A stretch of 48,654 bases of DNA from a bacterium (GCA_020048285.1 JAIFMU010000092.1:1-48654), one strand, 5' to 3'; positions 17,396 to 25,573 are shown, counted from the stretch's first letter. Program-made: numbers and translations. The notes: generated by a model from the letters alone, not told the origin.

Positions 17396-18409
17396 ATGTG
17401 GAAACGTACCTTTAGCTTTATCGCCGGAACAATATCGCTTCTTTCTGCAGAACAAGCAATCTACAGCGATGCCAACCGTTCGCTCTACGATTCGCCACGC
17501 AATCGCGCCATGGGTGGATCACTCCTTGCAATATCATCAGAACCAATGCCTTCGGGATTAGCCGCAGGAATTACAACGCCCGAACGCGGGTCGGTCTATC
17601 TCGGGTATGCAGGATTTTTCGGGAACAGTTTTGGCGCTTCCACCGCGGGATTTACCATTCCTGTCGATTCAAAACAATCGGTAGGTGGATCCGTTTCCTA
17701 TCTCATGGTTCCCGGAGTTGACTCAATTTCGATGCAGTACAACGGTAGCGGAGTTCCCGGATCTCCGATCAACAACGAAAAAACAGCCTCGGAACTCTTT
17801 GTGAATCTCGTTTATGGAAGAGATCTGCTCACCTTCGCTCGCGGAACACTTTCGGCGGGTGCGGCAGTTCATCTGAAACGAATCCGCTTGATCGATCTCA
17901 CCGGCTACGGCGTGGGGGCCGATCTGTCGGTGCAGTCGAAATTCAAATCCGGCGGGTCGGTGGCGCTTAAGCTTGACAACGCATTCACGGAATACTCTTA
18001 CTGGAGCCAAAACTATCACGAAAACGGCCTTCCGCGACTCTATTTCGGATCCGCCTTTGACCGCGATTTCACGTCACACTTTGGTTTTGCCGCCACCTAT
18101 CGTTCACCAGATCTTCTCGGGAACAGCGGTGTCGGCGGTGGAGCGTTCGGCAAAGAGAATCAGTTCGATGGCGAACCGGAATCGCAGGCTATTTCAGACA
18201 ATGTGGCAAATCTGTTCACTGCGGCGGGATACGGAACGGAGTTTCGCTTTAACAAAATCGTCGCCATTCGAGCCGGATGGTCTGACACGCGGATACTCAG
18301 TTTCGGCGGCGGCGTGCACTTGTTCGACCGCTGGGATATCGATTTTGTCTACGGGCATTCCGGCGCGCTCGAAGGAACCTACAGTATTTCCACCAAGGTT
18401 GAACTGTAA
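17396..18409 (+). CDS. PorV/PorQ-like outer-membrane barrel protein
   Basis: Predicted outer-membrane beta-barrel of 337 residues. After a signal peptide (1-18) it shows a diagnostic-looking start of the PorV/PorQ/UPF0164 (FadL-like) group: RNRAMGGSLLAISSEP followed by a Pro-Ser-Gly-Leu-Ala-Ala segment, the equivalent of the usual RAMGMGGAFVA...NPAGLA. The rest alternates Gly/aromatic strands and ends with STKVEL. PorV is the shuttle/attachment protein of type IX secretion in Bacteroidota, while other members have different jobs, so T9SS function is inference. GGGAAG precedes the ATG. A clear terminator follows. The AraC-type gene is divergent. Confidence 0.65.
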   Translation: MWKRTFSFIAGTISLLSAEQAIYSDANRSLYDSPRNRAMGGSLLAISSEPMPSGLAAGITTPERGSVYLGYAGFFGNSFGASTAGFTIPVDSKQSVGGSVSYLMVPGVDSISMQYNGSGVPGSPINNEKTASELFVNLVYGRDLLTFARGTLSAGAAVHLKRIRLIDLTGYGVGADLSVQSKFKSGGSVALKLDNAFTEYSYWSQNYHENGLPRLYFGSAFDRDFTSHFGFAATYRSPDLLGNSGVGGGAFGKENQFDGEPESQAISDNVANLFTAAGYGTEFRFNKIVAIRAGWSDTRILSFGGGVHLFDRWDIDFVYGHSGALEGTYSISTKVEL

Positions 18410-18442
18410 CCGGTTCAAACAATTCTCCGATTTTTTCTATTG

Positions 18443-18467
18443 GGCGCGATCATTTCGCGCCTTTTTT
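18443..18467 (+). terminator. Terminator of the PorV-like gene
   Basis: A 7-bp GC stem (ggcgcga / tcgcgcc) with a 5-base loop is followed by TTTTTT on the plus strand, 34 bases past the stop codon. Confidence 0.85.
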
Positions 18468-18570
18468 CATTTCATACCAACGAAGTGATATAGTCAAAAA
18501 GAACCACCTATTACGCGAAAAATTGATAAACGAGCGGAATAAAACGAATGTTCTGCAGAAAAGAGTGACA

Positions 18571-18917
18571 ATTAGCAGAACAAAAACAGACTGTAGCAGC
18601 TAATAATCAGGATTAGTAGAACAAAAACAGACAATAGCCGCTAACAGTGAGGATTAGCAGTACAAAAACAGACAGTAGCCGCTAAAGGGACTGTTTCAAC
18701 CGTTAAAGATTCATACTTTCTGCTACTGAGCCTGTTTCAACCGCTAATGAACCTTTATTTCTGCTACTGAGCCTCTTTCTGCCGCTAATGAACCTTTTTT
18801 TTCTGCTAAAGGGCCTGTTTCAACCGCTAAAGATTCATTCTTTCTGCTACGGTGTAATACTCAACCGCTAAAGATTCATTCTTTCTGCTAATGAGCCTGT
18901 TTCAACCGCTCAATGAG
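18571..18917. repeat. 41-bp tandem repeat array with an orientation switch
   Basis: The array has two arms. Arm U has three units at 18571, 18612 and 18653, each starting ATTAGCAG/ATTAGTAG and containing ACAAAAACAGAC and GCCGCTAA or its variant. Arm V has five units at 18691, 18732, 18773, 18815 and 18856, plus a partial one at 18897, containing CTGTTTCAACCGCTAA and TTTCTGCTA. The period is 41 (one unit 42, one cut to 38). The V unit resembles the reverse complement of the U unit (GCTACTG, CTGTTT and GCTAAT blocks line up), so the array inverts near 18690. No coding frame crosses it. Unlike a CRISPR array, it has no constant-repeat/variable-spacer pattern. Confidence 0.85.
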
Positions 18918-19205
18918 TCCTTATACCCGAAAAAAAAACATTGCGGCGGACAGGTGATACACGTTCGGTGGGCGTGTTCGCGTGAGGAATCGTTTTCAAC
19001 CACCTAGAGACTACAGACGATGCTGTGTGAGCGGAGGTAAGCCGGTGGCGTGCGCATTGGCGGCGCGATACCCCGCAGATAGCACGCGCTGGTGCGCTAG
19101 TTTTGCAGGCTTGGCACAAGCCGAAAAACAGCTGCACCAGCAGTGATGGCAAGGGAGGCGCGACGGCCTTGCCGCAACCTGCGGCATAGATTTACAACTG
19201 TTCTG
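18918..19205. other. Non-coding GC-rich, hairpin-rich stretch
   Basis: No convincing gene is present. After a poly-A run (about 18930-18938) the sequence becomes GC-rich from about 18943 to 19187 and holds several short stems: ggcttg/caagcc around 19110-19125, ggcaag/cttgcc around 19147-19171 and gccgca/tgcggc around 19170-19184. It could be a structured RNA, a REP-like extragenic element or the remnant of one. It resembles the first 80 bases of the window in composition, but I cannot show they are the same family. Confidence 0.4.
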
Positions 19206-19209
19206 ATAC

Positions 19210-19238
19210 TAAAAAACGGCGAAGATTTCTCCTCGCCG
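19210..19238 (-). terminator. Terminator of the barrel/thioesterase/sigma-54 operon
   Basis: On the minus strand the stem cggcga / tcgccg with a purine-rich loop is followed by a run of Ts. It lies 26 bases past the stop codon of the outer-membrane protein gene. Confidence 0.8.
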
Positions 19239-19264
19239 CCAAACTCATTCGCTATATGCCAGAA

Positions 19265-20917
19265 CTATTTCTTGGTACTCTTGCTATTCTTGCTCGTAAG
19301 ATTATAGGTGAAATCAAACTGATATTTCGGCCCTTTGATCGGATCGATATCTAAATCAGAGCCGACAAATTCCTGCTGTTGTTTCAAGAAATGGATCCGG
19401 CTTCCCAGTTCGATCAGTTCGTGGTTAAACGATCCGCGAACGCCAATCGAAAAGTCGTTGGTGTGAATGCGATGTTTGATATTTTCCCAAGGATAATAGC
19501 GCCACTCCTGTGTTCCAGTCGTTTCCGTAGAGATGTCGTTGAAATGCACATACTGTTTGGTACTATAAGTCGAACCGTAGAAATTGCCAAAAATGCCGCT
19601 TTCCTGAATCATTTGGAAACCGAGATTGAACCACAACTTGCCCGATTCAGGGAAATTCATGTTCGCAATATCGTGGAACGCTAGTTCTGTTCCGGTAGCA
19701 AAGCGGTGGAACTTTTCAGTGTGATTTTCACCCAGTTCTTTGATTTCTGATCCCACCAGTTCCAGTTTCATATTGCTGTGACCATATTCGGTCCAGTAGT
19801 CGATACAGTCGATAAAGAGCATGTCGAGACCGAGACCAAAGCGGAACGACGACGTTTCCCACTTGAACCCTTCGCGTTCGCCATCGTAGGTCATGGGGTG
19901 ATTTTTTTCGCCCGGTTTCATCCGTTTGGTCCGGTTGTGAAGATATCCGAATTCGAGGGACGGGTTGATTTCGAATTTCGACTCCACGGGGACGATATTG
20001 CCGCGACCGGCGAGATTCCAGCGGATCGAGTCGGTGACAATCGCATCTTGGTTTGGCCAATACGAATCAGCTCCGCTATTCATCCCTTCCACATTGCCAC
20101 TATTGGGAATACTCGACTGACGGTTCGCGTAGACAAAGTGTTTTTTCCCATAGGTGAAATCAAAGGCGGTTACCACGGGAAGTGATGTGTCGCCGATCTG
20201 AATATACGAACTGATCCGCGGGAACTCCACTTCAGCCATGCGTTCTTGGCGGATCATGCGATCCTTGCCTTCAAACTTTTCGGTTTTTGTCCCAAAGAGA
20301 GTATCCATATAGCCACTGGCGTAGAGTCCCAGGTCGATGGTCACCATATCGGAAGGGTTCATCCCCAAAGAAAGACCGAGATTCTCTGCACCGAGAATTG
20401 CTCGACCACTGTCAGCTGTCTCTTTGTAACGGCTCTTGGCGATAAATGCATCGAGATTTACGCCGATACGGAATCCGCTTTTCGGTTCCTGTGCGGCGAG
20501 AATAAAACCAAACCGATGTTGCGGCATGGTCAGTGTCAGGGAATCGTCGTAAAAATCAGTGGTCATAGGAACAATTCCGTACTGCGCAGAGAAAGCGATT
20601 TTCCCCGGAGCGCCCACGGTGAAACGCGGCATTTTCACGGCAATATTTTTGAGATATGTTGAGTCATTTTCCGTCGCTACTTTCTGCCCGTTGATCCCCA
20701 TGTCAAAGTTTACCAAATGGCGGTGAATATCCACAAGACCGATCGGCATTCCCGCGCGGTTCAATGCGTTGTAGTTCTGATCACTAGAAATCGTTCTATT
20801 CTGCTGAACATCGGCAGTATATGCGTGAGACAACGGATCGATCGGGGAATTAAACTGTGCAAGTGCTGCAGCGGCAGTCACGAGAACTGCGGGAATCAAC
20901 TTTTTACTTTCGACCAC
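19265..20917 (-). CDS. Hypothetical outer-membrane barrel protein
   Basis: Unrecognised exported protein of about 550 residues. I place the start at a GTG (20917) because GGAGG lies five bases upstream and the resulting N-terminus is a clean signal peptide (Lys-Lys then LIPAVLVTAAAALAQ). An in-frame ATG farther upstream would place some 59 non-secretory residues in front and overlap the thioesterase gene heavily. The body has many amphipathic strand-like stretches with aromatic residues, as in large outer-membrane barrels, and a Lys/Ser-rich tail. Its start overlaps the thioesterase gene by 14 bases. Last gene of a three-gene operon. Confidence 0.65.
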   Translation of the reverse strand: MVESKKLIPAVLVTAAAALAQFNSPIDPLSHAYTADVQQNRTISSDQNYNALNRAGMPIGLVDIHRHLVNFDMGINGQKVATENDSTYLKNIAVKMPRFTVGAPGKIAFSAQYGIVPMTTDFYDDSLTLTMPQHRFGFILAAQEPKSGFRIGVNLDAFIAKSRYKETADSGRAILGAENLGLSLGMNPSDMVTIDLGLYASGYMDTLFGTKTEKFEGKDRMIRQERMAEVEFPRISSYIQIGDTSLPVVTAFDFTYGKKHFVYANRQSSIPNSGNVEGMNSGADSYWPNQDAIVTDSIRWNLAGRGNIVPVESKFEINPSLEFGYLHNRTKRMKPGEKNHPMTYDGEREGFKWETSSFRFGLGLDMLFIDCIDYWTEYGHSNMKLELVGSEIKELGENHTEKFHRFATGTELAFHDIANMNFPESGKLWFNLGFQMIQESGIFGNFYGSTYSTKQYVHFNDISTETTGTQEWRYYPWENIKHRIHTNDFSIGVRGSFNHELIELGSRIHFLKQQQEFVGSDLDIDPIKGPKYQFDFTYNLTSKNSKSTKK

Positions 20918-21326
20918 TTTTACCTCCGGTACAATGGATTTCCAATTTTTCAATAATTTCATCGGGGAATCGAGCAACTTTGCCGGTTTCAGCATAGAAC
21001 CCGACCATTTTGACATCGCCGTGCGCGCAGAGCACGCCATTCTGGTTATAGATTTCCGTTTTAAACTCCACGCGATATGAAGTGACTTCGACAATGGTAG
21101 AGGTCACCGTTAGCAGATCGTCGTAGCGCGCGGGAAAGCGGTATTTAATATTCACTTCGGTAATTGCCCAAAGAAGGCCTTTTGTGTGATAATGCGCCAG
21201 ATCAAGACCGATTGACCGCAACAGTTCCGTGCGACTTCGTTCCATATATTTCAGATAGTTGGAGTGGTAGACCACACCACCGCAATCGGTGTCTTCGTAA
21301 TAAATTCGAATTTCAAGATTGTTCAT
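20904..21326 (-). CDS. YbgC-like acyl-CoA thioesterase
   Basis: Hotdog-fold thioesterase of the 4-hydroxybenzoyl-CoA / YbgC family, which hydrolyses acyl-CoA thioesters in the cytoplasm. Length 140 is normal. The family signature YYEDTDCGGVVYHSNYL is at residues 9-25, with catalytic-type Asp14 followed by the N-Y-L-K-Y-M-E-R-S-R-T-E helix. In many proteobacteria ybgC starts the tol-pal operon; no tol genes are here. It overlaps the sigma-54 activator gene by 14 bases upstream and the barrel gene by 14 bases downstream, so the three are tightly coupled. AAGGAG precedes the ATG. Exact substrate unknown. Confidence 0.9.
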   Translation of the reverse strand: MNNLEIRIYYEDTDCGGVVYHSNYLKYMERSRTELLRSIGLDLAHYHTKGLLWAITEVNIKYRFPARYDDLLTVTSTIVEVTSYRVEFKTEIYNQNGVLCAHGDVKMVGFYAETGKVARFPDEIIEKLEIHCTGGKSGRK

Positions 21327-22701
21327 GCGATTCTCCTTTCAATTTTCGCCACAAGGTCGAACGGGAAATGCCCAATATGCGCGCCGCTTCAGAGTGATTG
21401 TCTCCGCACTTCTCTAGAATATACTGCATATACCGCAGTTCCATCGATTCAAGTGTAATATCCTCGCCCACAAAAAATCCTTCGCGAACCCGTTCCGCCG
21501 ATTCGTTCAGTTCCCAGCCGATTGTCAGCGCGGGCAGACGCTGATCGGTGATTCCCGGAATCGCCTGAAGATAATCGGGAAGGTCGTGCACGGTAATCGT
21601 GGGAGGATTGGCGAGAATCGTGGCGTATTCAATAATATTCTGCAGTTCGCGAATATTGCCGGGATAGCGGTGGCGAGAAAGCAAAAACTCTGCTTCTGGC
21701 GTAAATCCGGTGAGCGATTTTTTCTGTTTACGGCTAAACGTGTGAAGAAAGAGTTCCACCAATCGGGGAATCATCTCTTTGCGTTCGCGCAGTGGTGGAA
21801 GAGTGATCGGAAAGACGTGAATGCGGTAAAAGAGATCTTCGCGGAACGCTCCCGCTTCAACCATTTTTTTCAGATCCCGATTGGTGGCGGCAATAACGCG
21901 ACACGAAGCGGTTCGCTCAGAACTTTCACCCACGGGCTTGAATTTTTCTTCCTGCAGAAATCGAAGGAGTTTCACCTGCATAGGAAGAGTGAGTTCCCCA
22001 ATTTCGTCGAGGAACAGCGTGCCGCCATCTGCTTCCTGAACCAACCCGAGCCGATCCTGATCCGCGCCAGTGAACGACCCTTTTTTGTGGCCAAATAGTT
22101 CACTTTCAAAAAGTGTTTCCGGAATGGCGCCACAGTTCACGGGAACAAACTTACCGTCCAATTTTGATAGTTTGTGAATAATCGTAGCAAAATACTCTTT
22201 CCCCGTACCGTTTTCTCCGCCGAGCAGAATAGTTGCCGACGAAGGGGCCACCTTAACCAACAGGCGAGCAATTTTTTCCATCGCCGGCGATCCACCCATG
22301 ATATCCACGAGAAGATCTTCGTCGGATCGAACCGTAGCCACCGGTTCTGCCGCTTTGGGTTTGGTCACCGCGCGAAGAATTTCAGAAAGAACAACCGGCT
22401 TAGTCACCGCCGTCACGAGAAGTTCTTCCAGTTCAGAAAGAAGTTCCACTGCAAGCGGGTCTGAATGGATAAGATAGACTTTAGTCGAAGGCATAGTTTT
22501 GCGACAACGACGAAAGAAAGAGAGCGAATCGAAGGGAATCGTATCGGCATCGATAATCAGTGATGCCACCGGGCGAAGTTCGCACAAACCTTCGGCGCTC
22601 TCCAGAGAATCGGTGTAGGTGAGCTGTACGCCGCGGATCTCTTCACGAACCAACTGATTGAACAGAGGTCGATCACGAGTAATTAGAAGAGTTGTTTTCA
22701 T
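21313..22701 (-). CDS. Sigma-54-dependent activator with degenerate receiver (NtrC family)
   Basis: Bacterial enhancer-binding protein that opens sigma-54 promoters by ATP hydrolysis. N-terminal receiver-like domain about 1-115: the strand-1 acidic pair is missing (LLITRDRPL), though an Asp (D51 or D53) sits near the acceptor position and a TKP lysine (K101) remains, so it is unlikely to work by normal phosphorylation. AAA+ domain about 135-370: Walker A GGENGTGK (161-168), sigma-54 contact loop GSFTGA (208-213, Ser replacing the usual Ala), Walker B FLDE (about 230-233). C-terminal Fis-type helix-turn-helix about 420-458 (NHSEAARILGISRSTLWRKL). AGGAG precedes the ATG. First gene of the operon with the thioesterase and a barrel protein. 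Confidence 0.93.
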   Translation of the reverse strand: MKTTLLITRDRPLFNQLVREEIRGVQLTYTDSLESAEGLCELRPVASLIIDADTIPFDSLSFFRRCRKTMPSTKVYLIHSDPLAVELLSELEELLVTAVTKPVVLSEILRAVTKPKAAEPVATVRSDEDLLVDIMGGSPAMEKIARLLVKVAPSSATILLGGENGTGKEYFATIIHKLSKLDGKFVPVNCGAIPETLFESELFGHKKGSFTGADQDRLGLVQEADGGTLFLDEIGELTLPMQVKLLRFLQEEKFKPVGESSERTASCRVIAATNRDLKKMVEAGAFREDLFYRIHVFPITLPPLRERKEMIPRLVELFLHTFSRKQKKSLTGFTPEAEFLLSRHRYPGNIRELQNIIEYATILANPPTITVHDLPDYLQAIPGITDQRLPALTIGWELNESAERVREGFFVGEDITLESMELRYMQYILEKCGDNHSEAARILGISRSTLWRKLKGESHEQS

Positions 22702-22798
22702 GCAGAATTTCTCCTCTGACGGTTACTTACATCGCTGTGTGAACGCGAACCGGTATATTTTTAAACGACGTGATAAAATACATAGATAGGCGTGAAAT

Positions 22799-23947
22799 AT
22801 GAAAATAAAGTGGCTTATTACCGCACTGTTTTTGGTGGCGGTCATTTTACAGATTCCCCTTGGACTAAAAGCACCCAAACCTCTGCAGATAGAGATCGGT
22901 GAAAAAAAGGTTTCTGTAGCAATAGGAAAAGTTCGCGTGCGCGGTTCGGGAAAGGTCGAATGCGATTCGGTGAAACTGGTTATCGAGGATCAAACATTCC
23001 AGATCCGACGACTTACCGCTCACGTTTCGCTGTTCAAGGTTGGTAAACTCCGCACCGCAGAGCCAATTCTTCGCCGCCATCTAAAAGCACTTCACTTCGA
23101 TTCGCTCACGGCGGAACTGATCGCCGTGGGTCTGAAAAAAATCACGGTGGAACACAGTTCAGGTGCGATTGGCAAAACCTCGTTCACTGATGCGTTCCTA
23201 TCTTTCAAGCGAGAAGGGAAATTCGTGCGAGGATCCGGCAGAGTGGAATCGGTAGTGCTCTGGGGAAAACGACAAACCAAACAGCAATTTGACTTTTTAC
23301 TGAAAGAGGAAATCGCTAAGGGTTCATTTGACGGATCAATCGGTGGTGGAACGGCAAAGTCACAGTTTTCCTACAATATTTCCACAAAAAAGTTCATTGA
23401 ACTCGCCGTGACCGCAAAAAAAATCGAATTAAACCAGACAATCCCCGCGGAGTTCGATGGCACCGTGGCGATTCAGTTTAAATCGACCAATGACCGATCC
23501 GAACCATTCACCGGGGAAGGCACGATCAGCGTGATAGGATTTGTCGACAAGGAGAGCGCCCTTCTCGCCGAACTTCGCAGAACGCTGAAACTGGTGGGAG
23601 TCACCGCGGTTCAGTTTGACGAGATTCGCATTCCGTTCAAACTTGCGAATAACAAGCTGAACACTGATTCTATCAGCGCAGAGGGAAAAAACTTCGATGT
23701 CACCGGATCGGGAACAGTGAAACTTAAAAACCTTTCCTATGACTTGGAAGTGACCGGACACCTTGCTCCGGCCATGCAAAACAACGTTTCCCGCATCGTC
23801 TGGGGTGGCCTCGACTTCGATGCCAAAACAGGCGGGCGATCGTTCACCGGAACCGCAATTGGTCAGAACGATGACTATTCAGTAAAAGTGGACAAACGAA
23901 TCATCCGCCAAGGGGCTCGCTCCTTTTTCAAAAATCTATTTAATTGA
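22799..23947 (+). CDS. AsmA-like membrane-anchored periplasmic protein
   Basis: Predicted inner-membrane protein anchored by an N-terminal hydrophobic helix (about 4-22), with a long strand-rich periplasmic body of about 355 residues. The C-terminal part, with phrases like ISAEGKNFDVTGSGTVKLKNL and YDLEVTGHLAPA, looks like the repeated beta pattern of AsmA/TamB-type proteins (or of GspN), which act in lipid or protein traffic to the outer membrane. Homology is only pattern-deep, so the family is tentative. It is read divergently from the sigma-54 activator gene and stands alone, with no clear terminator seen. Confidence 0.5.
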   Translation: MKIKWLITALFLVAVILQIPLGLKAPKPLQIEIGEKKVSVAIGKVRVRGSGKVECDSVKLVIEDQTFQIRRLTAHVSLFKVGKLRTAEPILRRHLKALHFDSLTAELIAVGLKKITVEHSSGAIGKTSFTDAFLSFKREGKFVRGSGRVESVVLWGKRQTKQQFDFLLKEEIAKGSFDGSIGGGTAKSQFSYNISTKKFIELAVTAKKIELNQTIPAEFDGTVAIQFKSTNDRSEPFTGEGTISVIGFVDKESALLAELRRTLKLVGVTAVQFDEIRIPFKLANNKLNTDSISAEGKNFDVTGSGTVKLKNLSYDLEVTGHLAPAMQNNVSRIVWGGLDFDAKTGGRSFTGTAIGQNDDYSVKVDKRIIRQGARSFFKNLFN

Positions 23948-23969
23948 ACAGATTGTCACGTACTGGCAC

Positions 23970-23998
23970 TGTTTCAGCAATGTGCATAAACCTATATT
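23970..23998 (+). promoter_or_regulatory. Possible promoter of the coiled-coil/LytM operon
   Basis: TATATT at 23993-23998 lies 17 bases after TGTTTC (23970-23975), 36 bases before the start codon at 24034. TATATT recurs upstream of the 5S gene and the aldolase gene, which suggests it is a common -10 form here. A GG-N10-GC pattern starting in TGGCAC (23964) also exists but is a weak sigma-54 match. Confidence 0.4.
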
Positions 23999-24033
23999 AG
24001 ATAGAACTGAGTTGTTAGTAATAGGAGGGTACA

Positions 24034-24420
24034 ATGGAAGACTTCTGGAGCAAAATGAAAAGTGGCATCAAAGATGGCGCCGTATTTTCTGCGAATAAAA
24101 TCGAACTCTATTCGAAAATTGGCAAGTTGAAAGTCGATCAGTTCAGTCTGAAAAAGAAAATCGAATCGGTTCAAAACGATATGGGTGTGCGACTCTTTGA
24201 TCTAATCAAAGATGGAAAAGGGAACGCAGCTGGCGATGACATTGCCATTCTAAGCTTTGTCGAAAAAATCGATGGCTATGATGCAGAAATCAAGGTTATG
24301 GATGTTGAAATTGAACGTATCCGCGTGGAAGCACAAGAAAAACAGAGTGCTTATGATTCTGAAAAAAGTGCAACGACAGAAAAAAACACCACCGTTGATG
24401 ACGAGGTTGTAGGCGTTTGA
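24034..24420 (+). CDS. Small coiled-coil protein, unknown function
   Basis: Cytoplasmic-looking 128-residue protein with no signal peptide. It is highly charged and mostly helical, with probable coiled coils at about 25-50 and 75-108, and a Thr/Glu/Asp-rich tail. A strong AGGAGG ribosome site precedes the ATG. Its stop overlaps the TTG start of the LytM-like gene, and that gene overlaps the next, so the three form one tightly coupled operon and probably one functional unit at the cell envelope. I do not recognise the family. Confidence 0.7.
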   Translation: MEDFWSKMKSGIKDGAVFSANKIELYSKIGKLKVDQFSLKKKIESVQNDMGVRLFDLIKDGKGNAAGDDIAILSFVEKIDGYDAEIKVMDVEIERIRVEAQEKQSAYDSEKSATTEKNTTVDDEVVGV

Positions 24421-25262
24421 AATTCAAACGATTTCTTCTGATTAAAACTGAAGGAAAAGGAGAAGGCGAGTTTTACCGCATACCGGTTGCTCCGCTACTA
24501 CTTCTTTTCCTTTTCTTTCTTGCACTCTTGATCGGCGGATCGATTTGGCTAGGTTCTGAACGTTCACCGTTAGTCATCCGAAGAGAAAAGCTCAAAACAC
24601 TCAAGGCGGAAAACCGCGCCCTTGACTCAATAATCCAATCGCTCAAAACGCAAATTGACACCACAAATATCGACAGTCGCAAAATCAATCGACAAGCGGA
24701 AAAGCTCCGTGAAAAAGCATCTCTTCCACCCGAAAAATTCGAGTCAAAACCGGGCAAGGCGGTCCCACTCTCCCACGCCTTTTTGCAAAGTTACAGCGAT
24801 ACACTTTTTCAATTCCTTCGTCGATCCGTCGATTCAGCCGAAGTGACACTCTGGCACTCACTGCCAACAATTTCCCCCCTTCCACTCGCGATTGCAGTCC
24901 AAACAATTGGCTACGGCATCGAATTTGACTCTTTTTCTGGTGTCAAACGCAGAAACAGCGGCATAACCTTTGCCGCACCGCTAGGCACAGCCGTGGTTGC
25001 CACCGCATCAGGTTCAGTTTATCGTGTCTATCGCAATGGCGCCAATGGACTCACGGTAGAACTCGCTCATGCACATCGCGTTACAACACGCTATTCCCAC
25101 CTGGGACGAGCAGCAGTTGCAAAGGGAAAGCGAATAAAAAAAGGCGAACAGATCGGCACCGTTGGCGAGACAGGCTGGTCAGTGGGGCCACAACTACTCT
25201 ATGAAATTACTAAAAATGGAAAGCCAGTGGATCCAACACTACTGGTTCAGGAGGGAATATGA
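24417..25262 (+). CDS. Degenerate LytM (M23) protein with TM and coiled coil
   Basis: Membrane-anchored LytM-domain protein of 281 residues: cytoplasmic start, TM helix about 24-45, coiled coil about 53-100, then an M23/LytM domain about 160-275. The fold is clear (FAAPLGTAVVA, YSHL, KGEQIGTVGETGWSVGP), but the zinc-site residues are mostly gone. The first His is N180, the Asp is T184, and the HxH of the final motif reads Q259-L-L261; only His228 is kept. It is therefore likely a non-catalytic regulator of amidases, as with EnvC and NlpD in E. coli (analogy). The start is TTG, overlapping the previous stop. The next gene overlaps by four bases. Confidence 0.85.
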   Translation: MKFKRFLLIKTEGKGEGEFYRIPVAPLLLLFLFFLALLIGGSIWLGSERSPLVIRREKLKTLKAENRALDSIIQSLKTQIDTTNIDSRKINRQAEKLREKASLPPEKFESKPGKAVPLSHAFLQSYSDTLFQFLRRSVDSAEVTLWHSLPTISPLPLAIAVQTIGYGIEFDSFSGVKRRNSGITFAAPLGTAVVATASGSVYRVYRNGANGLTVELAHAHRVTTRYSHLGRAAVAKGKRIKKGEQIGTVGETGWSVGPQLLYEITKNGKPVDPTLLVQEGI

Positions 25263-25573
25263 GTCGCAAGATCGTAATAATGCTCCTTTTTACTGCAATC
25301 ATGGGATTTGCAGCTGAAATGTCAGACACGGCGAAGGTCGACGTGAAAACCACGGAAAAACAGCTTTCTTCAGAAGAAAAAGTTTTGGCGGGAGTTCTTT
25401 TAATGAATGACTCGTATAATCTTACCATAACTCAAAAACATGAATACTATTTAGCACTTTTAAAAGAGACCAAGGTAACCCATGAGCAGTTCAAGCGCTA
25501 CCTGGAATCAGCGAAAAAGTCTTCAAAAGAGTGGGAAAAGTCGCTTAAGCGATTGAATGATGTTTTTGAGTGA
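25259..25573 (+). CDS. Small exported helical protein, third gene of LytM operon
   Basis: Unrecognised 104-residue protein with a signal peptide (1-18, ending GFAA) and a charged, helical mature part. Its ATG shares four bases with the stop of the LytM-like gene (ATGA overlap), so it is co-translated. It is probably periplasmic and by position may bind or assist the degenerate LytM protein; nothing in the sequence proves that. Confidence 0.7.
   Translation: MSRKIVIMLLFTAIMGFAAEMSDTAKVDVKTTEKQLSSEEKVLAGVLLMNDSYNLTITQKHEYYLALLKETKVTHEQFKRYLESAKKSSKEWEKSLKRLNDVFE

Noticed and set aside
18571-18917. CRISPR array
   Set aside because: The whole 41-base period is conserved, with no constant repeat separated by unique spacers, and orientation switches in the middle. 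No cas genes are nearby.
18910-19152. Minus-strand reading frame of 80 codons in the GC-rich stretch
   Set aside because: Cys/Arg/Ser-rich composition, no ribosome site and overlap with hairpins indicate a chance frame.
20918-21094. Longer N-terminus for the barrel protein
   Set aside because: The extension overlaps the thioesterase gene by most of its length, is not secretory, and a GTG with GGAGG gives a proper signal peptide.
23964-23979. Sigma-54 promoter before the LytM operon
   Set aside because: Only TGGCAC and GG-N10-GC match; the -12 element reads CAGC instead of TTGC, and a -10-like TATATT follows.
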